Shown here: positions 1 to 4,545 of the stretch, in pieces
Layout: every line of letters begins with the position of its first letter
Numbering within the stretch: position 1 is the first letter of the stretch
Assembly (NCBI GenBank): GCA_031282465.1
Contig: JAITDR010000010.1
Coordinates: 1-5,711, forward strand
Origin: Desulfovibrio sp.
GTDB lineage: Bacteria; Desulfobacterota; Desulfovibrionia; Desulfovibrionales; Desulfovibrionaceae
Length of the DNA stretch: 5,711 nt
Direction: 5' to 3'
Program-made: the position numbers and the translations under genes
The notes under the pieces: generated by a model
Told to the model about the DNA's origin: nothing
What the model saw: only the letters and a program-made list of their open reading frames with translations
Database searches by the model: none

Positions 1-11
1 AACCCGCCTGT

Positions 12-851
12 ATGTCCGTGAAACTCTGCCTTATGCACGCCAACTGCCAAGGCGAGGAACTGGAAACGCTCCTGACGGCGTCGCGTGCCTTTTCTTCCGT
101 CTACCGCATCGTCCGGCGCATCAACTACACGCGCGAACCCATACTTCCGGAAGACCTGGAGCGTTGCGCGCTGTTTCTGTACCAGCATCTCGACGCGCAT
201 TGGGGCGATCTGGCATCGGAGGCGCTCATGTGCCGTCTGCCCCGCACGGCCTGCCGCCTGCGCATTCCGAATATGTTTTTCAAAGGTTACTGGCCGTTCT
301 GGACCTCGTCCGGCCCCATCAACTTCGGGGACTTCCTCCTGAACCGGCTGCTGGACGAGGGGAATCCCAAGGAGGTCATCCTCGCCGTTTACCTGCACGG
401 CAAGGTGGAGGCCTTCGGCGATTTTCAGGCTGCCGTTGACGAAAGTCTGACCTCAACGGAAGCCGACGACCCGGAAAAAATTTTCGGCCTGAGCGAGCGT
501 ATACGGGAACACTGGAAAACGCGCATGCTTTTCCACACGGTCAACCATCCGGGCGCGGAATTGCTGACGTACACAGCGGACGTCGTGCTGCGCCGGCTGG
601 GTTTTCCTCCCCTGAGCAGGGACGAGCGGGCAAGCGTATGCCGGTGCAGGCTTTTCCCTTCCTACGCCGATTTCGACCTTCCCGTGCATCCGGCGACAGC
701 GGCCTTTCACGGGCTGACTTTTGCCGGACCGGACACGCGTTTCAAAGTTTTCGGCCGGAAGATGACCTTCGAGCAGTATGTTTCCCGTTATATCGACTGC
801 CGCCTGGCCGGGCTGGAGGACGGCTTTCTGGGCTACCTGCAGATAGTCTGA
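12..851 (+). CDS. WcbI-family polysaccharide biosynthesis protein (putative acetyltransferase)
   Basis: The 279-residue product resembles the WcbI family, named for a capsule-biosynthesis enzyme of Burkholderia that binds coenzyme A and is thought to acetylate polysaccharide. The family's N-terminal signature is visible as HANCQGEEL (residues 9-17, with N11-C12-Q13). Further family-like segments are FLYQHL (55-60), RIPNMFFKGYWPF (85-97) and FHTVNHPG (174-181), whose histidine lies in the usual His-Pro context. No signal peptide or membrane segment is seen, so it is probably cytoplasmic. The ATG at 12 puts the NCQ motif at the normal distance from the N-terminus. Only 11 bases lie upstream and show no ribosome site, and the frame stays open to the window edge, so a slightly earlier start cannot be excluded. 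It converges on the glycosyltransferase gene downstream. The family call is fairly secure; the acetyltransferase activity and its sugar substrate are inferred. Confidence 0.82.
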   Translation: MSVKLCLMHANCQGEELETLLTASRAFSSVYRIVRRINYTREPILPEDLERCALFLYQHLDAHWGDLASEALMCRLPRTACRLRIPNMFFKGYWPFWTSSGPINFGDFLLNRLLDEGNPKEVILAVYLHGKVEAFGDFQAAVDESLTSTEADDPEKIFGLSERIREHWKTRMLFHTVNHPGAELLTYTADVVLRRLGFPPLSRDERASVCRCRLFPSYADFDLPVHPATAAFHGLTFAGPDTRFKVFGRKMTFEQYVSRYIDCRLAGLEDGFLGYLQIV

Positions 852-860
852 CGCCGGCGG

Positions 861-1028
861 CCCGTCGACATCGCGCGGACGCAGGGCGCGAAGCATATAG
901 CGCCCGGCAAAACAGGTGTACTTGCCATCCCGTCGACATCGCGCGGACGCAGGGCGCGAAGCTTGCCGTCGCAGTCGGTGATGACGTACGCCGCGCGGTC
1001 GAGATCGCGCGGATTTAGGGTGCAAAGC
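861..1028. repeat. Three-copy 34-bp repeat cluster with 32-34 bp intervening segments (CRISPR-like or intergenic palindromic repeat)
   Basis: Unit 1 (861-894) and unit 2 (929-962) are identical over 34 bases, and unit 3 (995-1028) matches them at 26 of 34 positions. The segments between them, 895-928 (34 nt) and 963-994 (32 nt), do not resemble each other. Each intact unit contains a 6-bp inverted repeat, TCGCGC and GCGCGA, around a 9-nt loop; in unit 3 one arm has decayed. Near-constant spacing, unrelated spacers and a degenerate end unit are CRISPR-like. However, there are only two spacers, no cas genes, and no room for a leader beside the intact end, because the WcbI-like gene stops 9 bases before unit 1. 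A dispersed palindromic intergenic repeat, or a remnant of a repetitive coding sequence, is equally possible. The repeat itself is certain; its class is not. Confidence 0.85.
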
Positions 1029-1051
1029 GCGTTACCGGGGCGCGTTTTTTT
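1025..1051 (+). terminator. Putative intrinsic terminator for the WcbI-like gene
   Basis: On the plus strand, 1025-1031 can pair with 1041-1047 (core CGCG/CGCG, then one G-T and two A-T pairs) around a 9-nt loop. It is followed directly by a run of seven T at 1045-1051, partly used in the stem. This is the hairpin plus T-run layout expected of Rho-independent termination. It lies about 175 bases past the stop at 851, after the repeat cluster. It overlaps the stop codon (1032-1034) of the opposing glycosyltransferase gene. The minus strand has no T-run here, so it would act only on plus-strand transcription. The core stem is short, which limits confidence. Confidence 0.45.
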
Positions 1052-3482
1052 CCGTAACGCGCTCGCGGACCTGTCGGAAAAGGTCCGTGACGCGGTCCCG
1101 AACTCTGCCGAAAGCCGCATCAATTTTCGCGGCAAGATCCGGCGCCGGCCTGAATGAGGTCGCGGCGGGCCGTATATCCGGGTCGGGCGGCGCGGCCAGC
1201 AGGACGTATTCGCGGTTTTCTATCCATTGCCTGTGTACTTCCACGAGATTTTCCGGCTTGTCGTTCCATTCGGCGAGGCGTCGGGCGCTCATCGCAAGAG
1301 CGAGTTTGCCGGACTCGGCAAGGGCGGCCGCCTCTTCCGTGCTTTCCAAATCCCGCACCACGCGGCCCGCGTAGAAGGAATAGATGCCGTCGTAGACTTT
1401 GCAGGAGGCGATTGTATAGCCCTTGTCGGCATAGGCGCGCATGATCAGCGCCTGCTGTTTGGGGCTGAGCACCGCGTCGAAGGCGGGCGCAACCATGCCG
1501 CCCAAGGGGTAGCCCAGACTTGTGCAGGCCAGTGCCGCAATCAGCAGCACGCCCTCAGGTCGAGAGTTGGACAATCCCGTCCAGACCAGAGCGCCGAAGA
1601 GCAGCAACAACACGGCGACCAGCAGGAAGCCGGGATCGGGTGACGGAAGAGCGCCCGGCAGCCCTTTGATTGCCGCGGGCAGGCTCAGGTGGCCGAAGAT
1701 AATCAAGGCAAGGGCGAGGGCCAGTCCTCCGGCCGCAAACAATTGCAGGGCAGTGCCCCAGCGCAGGATGCGCGCCCCGAGGCTGCGCGCGCCGAGCACG
1801 GAGCGCGCGCCGAGTACGGACAGGGCGGGCAGGACGGGCAGCAGGTAGATGAGAATTTTGCCGCTCAGGCAGGAAAGGAGAATCAGGGCGGAAAGCACCA
1901 TGCACCAGAGGTAGGCGGCGCCGTCCGTTTCCGGCGTGCGCGCCGCGCCGAGGCAGGCGCGCAGGTCGCGGGGCCGTATGCTGCTCCAGGGCAGACAGAA
2001 GAAAAGCAGGGTCCAGGGCAGGAGCATGAGAGGCAGGCGGACCAGATAATAATACCAGACTTCCTTGTGATGGAAGGTGTCGAGCGCGCGGTCGAGCACC
2101 TGCCGGCGGAGCAGGGAGTCGAGGATGAACGACGTGTCGCCCGTGCTCTTGAAGACCAGAAGCAGCCAGACCGCCGCCGGCAACAGGCCGGCGAGCAGTC
2201 CGCAAATGAAATCCCTGCTGAACAGGCGCAGCGGCCTGCCTTGCCAAATGACGAAGAGCAGGGCCGAACACAGAGGGAAAGCCAGACCGAGCGGCCCCTT
2301 GACCAGGACGGCGATGCCCGCCGTGAAAAATGCCGCCGCCGTGCGCGGCAAATCTTGTCCGGAGCCGGCCAGGGCGCGATAGAGAAGGATATGGCTGCAC
2401 AGGATCAGGGCGGAAAACAACAGGTCCATGCGCCCGTAATGGATCAGGCCCATGATGTAGCCCGTGCTGAGCAACAAGATGCCCGAGGCGAGGTTGGTGC
2501 GCCTGTCCGCCCTGCCTATCAGGCGGCCCACGGCCAGGGCTGCCCACAGCCAAAGCAGGGCCGAGAGCGCGGCACCGGTGAAATGCAGCATGGGCCCTTC
2601 CGTACCCAGGAAGGTATACAGGGCGCGCAGGAACCAGAAATACAGGGGCGGTTTGTCGGGGTACGGGGCGCCGTTCATGTACAGCAACACCCCTTTGCCT
2701 TCATCCAGCAACCAACGGAAGGCGTCCGCATGGCGTACTTCGTCTGAAAACCACAAATCGCGCGCGTTCAGACAGAAGACGGTCTGGAGCAGCAGCATCG
2801 CGCTGAGCGTCAACAGCGGCGACAGAGCGAGAATCGTATAGATGCGCGAGCAGAAGGTCGGCGGCAGGTCCGTCGCCGCCTTGCGCAGAGGCCGCGCCTG
2901 ATAGAATCCGAGCGGCACGCGCGGGACGTCCTTGACGTCGTTTTCCCGTGTCCCGGCGTCCCCGCTTTCTTCACGGGGTGAAGTGCCGGTTGCGGCGTCC
3001 TCGGAGTCCGGCGGCGCACAGCCTTCGCGGTAAGATTCGTCCGTTGCGGCATCCGCAGAGGCGCTTTTTTCACAGGCGGCGGCGTCCGTTGCGGCGTCGT
3101 GCGGGTTCTGAGGCGCAGTATCTTCGCGGGGCGGCTCATCCCCCGAGGTATCCGCGGGGGCGCTTGCCTGGAGGGCCTCGCGGAGGGACACCACCCGAGT
3201 AGGGCCGGTTTCTGCGGCGTCCGAGCTGCGACTCGGGCCGGCTTCCGCGGCGTCCGCGTCAGCACTTTTCCCGCAGGCGGCAGCGTCCCCAACGACATCC
3301 GCAGGCGCGTTTTCTTCAAGGGTTTCACGGGGCGGCGCGGCATCTGAGTCAACCGCAGGAGGGCTTGCTTGGAGAGCTTCGCAGAGGGGAGCGCCGGCGC
3401 TCGGACACTCTTCGCCGGCGTTATTTTCCATTGTGCCGTTGCAGTTTTCCGGTTTCTTGCCGTCGTCCGGGGATGCGTTCAT
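1032..3482 (-). CDS. ArnT-like GT39-family membrane glycosyltransferase with long disordered N-terminal extension
   Basis: This 816-residue protein has the features of the PMT/ArnT (GT39, GT-C fold) family, which transfers a sugar from a polyprenyl-phosphate donor to lipid A or another acceptor on the periplasmic face of the inner membrane. The first membrane helix (about 213-237) is followed by the catalytic-type loop WFSDEVRHADAFRW with D247-E248. Next come PDKPPLYFW (275-283), HYGRMD (348-353) and LVKGPLGLAFP (393-403). About 11-12 hydrophobic helices run to roughly residue 665, followed by a soluble tail ending in an amphipathic Arg/Glu-rich stretch (788-812). Residues 1-205 are a low-complexity Ala/Asp/Glu/Pro/Ser region absent from typical members, which are about 500-600 residues. 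The ATG at 3482 has AAGGA 7 bases upstream and is preferred. The PAP2 gene lies upstream on the same strand with a 142-base gap. The exact sugar and acceptor cannot be read from the sequence. Confidence 0.88.
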   Translation of the reverse strand: MNASPDDGKKPENCNGTMENNAGEECPSAGAPLCEALQASPPAVDSDAAPPRETLEENAPADVVGDAAACGKSADADAAEAGPSRSSDAAETGPTRVVSLREALQASAPADTSGDEPPREDTAPQNPHDAATDAAACEKSASADAATDESYREGCAPPDSEDAATGTSPREESGDAGTRENDVKDVPRVPLGFYQARPLRKAATDLPPTFCSRIYTILALSPLLTLSAMLLLQTVFCLNARDLWFSDEVRHADAFRWLLDEGKGVLLYMNGAPYPDKPPLYFWFLRALYTFLGTEGPMLHFTGAALSALLWLWAALAVGRLIGRADRRTNLASGILLLSTGYIMGLIHYGRMDLLFSALILCSHILLYRALAGSGQDLPRTAAAFFTAGIAVLVKGPLGLAFPLCSALLFVIWQGRPLRLFSRDFICGLLAGLLPAAVWLLLVFKSTGDTSFILDSLLRRQVLDRALDTFHHKEVWYYYLVRLPLMLLPWTLLFFCLPWSSIRPRDLRACLGAARTPETDGAAYLWCMVLSALILLSCLSGKILIYLLPVLPALSVLGARSVLGARSLGARILRWGTALQLFAAGGLALALALIIFGHLSLPAAIKGLPGALPSPDPGFLLVAVLLLLFGALVWTGLSNSRPEGVLLIAALACTSLGYPLGGMVAPAFDAVLSPKQQALIMRAYADKGYTIASCKVYDGIYSFYAGRVVRDLESTEEAAALAESGKLALAMSARRLAEWNDKPENLVEVHRQWIENREYVLLAAPPDPDIRPAATSFRPAPDLAAKIDAAFGRVRDRVTDLFRQVRERVTEKNAPR
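1785..1820 (-). repeat. 18-bp tandem duplication within the glycosyltransferase gene
   Basis: 1785-1802 and 1803-1820 are direct 18-base copies differing at one position. They encode the hexapeptide SVLGAR twice (residues 555-560 and 561-566), followed by a partial third unit SLGAR (567-571). The duplication is in frame and lies in the loop after a membrane helix (about 540-556), so it lengthens a basic, probably cytoplasmic, loop without breaking the gene. Confidence 0.9.
2979..3380 (-). repeat. 201-bp in-frame tandem duplication encoding the N-terminal extension of the glycosyltransferase
   Basis: Residues 35-101 and 102-168 are two diverged copies of a 67-residue unit, encoded by 3180-3380 and 2979-3179. 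Matching landmarks sit exactly 67 residues apart: EALQASPPA (35) with EALQASAPA (102), PPRE (50) with PPRE (117), and DAAACGKSADADAA (66) with DAAACEKSASADAA (133). At the DNA level, GCTTGCCTGGAG at 3162 matches GCTTGCTTGGAG at 3363, also 201 bases apart. Within copy 1 there is a further 11-residue duplication, DAAEAGPSR (77-85) and DAAETGPTR (88-96). The composition is acidic and rich in Ala, Asp, Glu, Pro and Ser, so the segment is expected to be disordered. Confidence 0.9.
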
Positions 3483-3489
3483 CAGAATA

Positions 3490-3494
3490 TCCTT
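3490..3494 (-). promoter_or_regulatory. Ribosome binding site of the glycosyltransferase gene
   Basis: On the minus strand AAGGA lies 7 bases before the ATG at 3482, a good Shine-Dalgarno match with good spacing. It decides the start in favour of including the unusual N-terminal extension. Confidence 0.75.
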
Positions 3495-3503
3495 ATGATG
3501 GTC

Positions 3504-3560
3504 TGCCGCGTCTCCCTTCCGGGAGATTCCGGGTTGACTCCCGGCAAAGCCGGAAATACC
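3504..3560. repeat. Dispersed structured repeat, copy A (upstream of the glycosyltransferase gene)
   Basis: This copy shares 33 of 40 positions with copy B over its conserved part (3521-3560 against 4370-4409), and similarity continues to TGCCGCGT at 3504. Two perfect hairpins are visible: CTCCC/GGGAG (3512-3516 with 3521-3525, 4-nt loop) and CCGGC/GCCGG (3541-3545 with 3549-3553, 3-nt loop). It occupies most of the 142-base gap between the PAP2 stop and the glycosyltransferase start, ending 22 bases before that start. Read on the plus strand it also carries TTGACT with a 17-base gap to TACCGT, but no plus-strand gene follows. The rest of the gap (3561-3624) shows no convincing terminator. 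Confidence 0.8.
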
Positions 3561-3624
3561 GTTTCAATACTCCTTTCCTTCAGGGAGAGGCAAGCAGGTC
3601 CGCTCCGTCCGCGCCGGGACGGCG

Positions 3625-4302
3625 TCAGCGGGCGAACGGGGGGCTTTGAGGATTGAAACTCGACATGCTCCGGTTGCAGAGGCTGTGAATGAAAATGTTG
3701 CCCGCCGCCCCGATGCACATGCCTACGGCAACATCGCTCAGGTGGTGCATCAGCAGGTAGATGCGGGAAAAACCCACCAGCGCGAGCAGCAGGCCCAGCA
3801 AAAGGGAAAGCGCGTATTTTCGGAATACCGACGCCGTACAGGACACTGCCAGCGCAACGGCTGCGGTATGCCCGGACGGGAAGGAATGCTGATCCGTATC
3901 CATGAAAGAAAAGGGAGCGGCTTCCGCTCCGTTCAGGACGGCGTAGGGTCTGGGCAGACCGGCGCTGATTTTGATGACCCGGACCAGAAGGAAGGCGAAG
4001 CATGCCTGGGCGAGAAAAAACACCAGCGCGAAACGCAGAAGCGGCTTGTTCTTCGTCAGCGCGGCGCGGAGCGCCACGATGCCGTAGGCGGCATAAAAGA
4101 GATAGGGCACCCAGCGGGACAGTTCCCGCATGACGGCCGTGAGGGCGGGGTGTTCGGCGCCGATACGCATGAAAGTGACGGTTACGGCGTCGTCGGCGCC
4201 TATGAAGACATACAGCAGGCCGATGGTTACGGCGAGGGGCGCCAGACAGATAAGTTGGTGCGCCCGGGGGAAGCTTGAGGGCGTGGCGACGGCGGAACGC
4301 AT
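3625..4302 (-). CDS. PAP2-family membrane phosphatase (undecaprenyl pyrophosphate or lipid A phosphatase type)
   Basis: The 225-residue product carries the complete PAP2 signature. KISAGLPRP (111-119) fits K-X6-RP, PSGH is at 142-145, and SRIYLLMHHLSD (179-190) fits SR-X5-H-X3-D with H186 and D190. H145 and H186 would be the catalytic histidines. Five or six hydrophobic segments (about 18-34, 65-80, 90-109, 146-158, 163-178, 191-206) place it in the inner membrane with the active site on the periplasmic side. Likely substrates are undecaprenyl pyrophosphate, phosphatidylglycerol phosphate or lipid A phosphates; the sequence does not decide among these. The frame is open up to an ATG at 4518, but that extension would translate the dispersed repeat and is very Arg-rich, so I start at the ATG at 4302, where a promoter abuts the codon. 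It is followed by the ArnT-like gene on the same strand, suggesting joint work on envelope lipids. Confidence 0.85.
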   Translation of the reverse strand: MRSAVATPSSFPRAHQLICLAPLAVTIGLLYVFIGADDAVTVTFMRIGAEHPALTAVMRELSRWVPYLFYAAYGIVALRAALTKNKPLLRFALVFFLAQACFAFLLVRVIKISAGLPRPYAVLNGAEAAPFSFMDTDQHSFPSGHTAAVALAVSCTASVFRKYALSLLLGLLLALVGFSRIYLLMHHLSDVAVGMCIGAAGNIFIHSLCNRSMSSFNPQSPPFAR

Positions 4303-4308
4303 GGCGGA

Positions 4309-4336
4309 AATATAGAGAAGCCTGAAAAAGTCGCAA
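4309..4336 (-). promoter_or_regulatory. Predicted sigma70-type promoter of the PAP2 gene, giving a leaderless or near-leaderless transcript
   Basis: On the minus strand TTGCGA (4331-4336, 4 of 6 to TTGACA) and TATATT (4309-4314, 5 of 6 to TATAAT) are separated by 16 bases. Counting standard spacing from the -10 box puts +1 at or next to 4302, the A of the proposed ATG. No Shine-Dalgarno is seen before that ATG, which is consistent with a leaderless mRNA. The boxes are seen directly; their use is inferred. Confidence 0.5.
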
Positions 4337-4355
4337 GCATTTTTTTCACCGGCAT

Positions 4356-4409
4356 TGCCGCGTTTTGCGCGGAGATTCCTTCTTGACTCCCGGCAAGGCC
4401 CGGAATACC
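4356..4409. repeat. Dispersed structured repeat, copy B (upstream of the PAP2 gene)
   Basis: This is the second copy of the element at 3504-3560. TTGACTCCCGGCAA is identical in both. The first hairpin is here CCGCG/CGCGG (4358-4362 with 4368-4372, 5-nt loop), a different sequence from the copy A hairpin in the same place, yet perfectly paired. The second hairpin is weaker here (CCGG/CCGG, 4390-4393 with 4400-4403), and an outer ATTCC/GGAAT pairing (4375-4379 with 4402-4406) is also possible. It lies 53-107 bases upstream of the PAP2 start. In plus orientation it holds TTGACT (4383-4388), 17 bases, TACCTT (4406-4411), which could serve the downstream TPR gene, although the -10 match is poor. 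Confidence 0.8.
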
Positions 4410-4467
4410 TTGCGGGCACCGCTTTCCCCCGAAAACCGGCAACGCACCCGGCCTCTTTCCGCCCCAA

Positions 4468-4527
4468 GTCGTCCCTGCACGGCGGCGGCCGGCGCCGGTT
4501 GCCGGCAATACTACGCACAGGGACGAC
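4468..4527 (+). promoter_or_regulatory. Large stem-loop upstream of the TPR gene
   Basis: A perfect 10-bp inverted repeat, GTCGTCCCTG (4468-4477) and CAGGGACGAC (4518-4527), encloses a 40-base GC-rich loop. Inside it a further 6-bp pairing GCCGGC/GCCGGC (4488-4493 with 4501-4506) is possible. The right arm ends 5 bases before the AAGGA ribosome site of the TPR gene. An alternative 8-bp pairing of 4436-4443 with 4498-4505 would compete with the inner stem. There is no T-run, so it is not a simple terminator. A 5'-leader structure affecting mRNA stability or translation, or an operator, is possible. Confidence 0.5.
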
Positions 4528-4532
4528 ACACC

Positions 4533-4537
4533 AAGGA
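4533..4537 (+). promoter_or_regulatory. Ribosome binding site of the TPR gene
   Basis: AAGGA lies 8 bases before the GTG at 4546. Together with the signal peptide that follows, it fixes a non-ATG start. Confidence 0.75.
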
Positions 4538-4545
4538 AAAACGTC

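Noticed and set aside
453..1025. 190-codon minus-strand frame opposite the WcbI-like gene
   Set aside because: It is antisense to a recognised gene and runs through the repeat cluster, and it has no domain signal.
861..1028. Calling the repeat cluster a functional CRISPR array
   Set aside because: There are only two spacers, no leader and no cas genes in the window. I kept it as a repeat with CRISPR as a hypothesis.
1555..2553. 332-codon minus-strand frame overlapping the glycosyltransferase gene
   Set aside because: It is a shifted frame of the same strand, with a Pro/Arg/Ala/Gly-rich product and no membrane segments or motifs. The overlapping frame holds the conserved GT39 motifs.
1689..2747. 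Long plus-strand open frame (352 codons) opposite the glycosyltransferase gene
   Set aside because: It is antisense to a well-supported membrane enzyme, is rich in Gln, Gly, Arg and Ala with no recognisable domain, and is explained by GC-rich codon bias.
3483..3592. Possible leader peptide before the glycosyltransferase gene (TTG start after GGAG, stop just before the ribosome site)
   Set aside because: The GGAG to TTG spacing is too short, and the peptide is simply a reading of repeat A. The hairpins explain the sequence better.
3482..4336. 284-codon minus-strand frame overlapping the PAP2 gene
   Set aside because: It is an out-of-frame shadow. The catalytic PAP2 motifs are in the other frame, and this one reads through the intergenic repeat A.
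4303..4518. N-terminal extension of the PAP2 protein to the ATG at 4518
   Set aside because: The extra 72 residues are Arg/Gly/Pro-rich, translate the dispersed repeat B, overlap the stem-loop of the divergent TPR gene and are not typical of PAP2 proteins.
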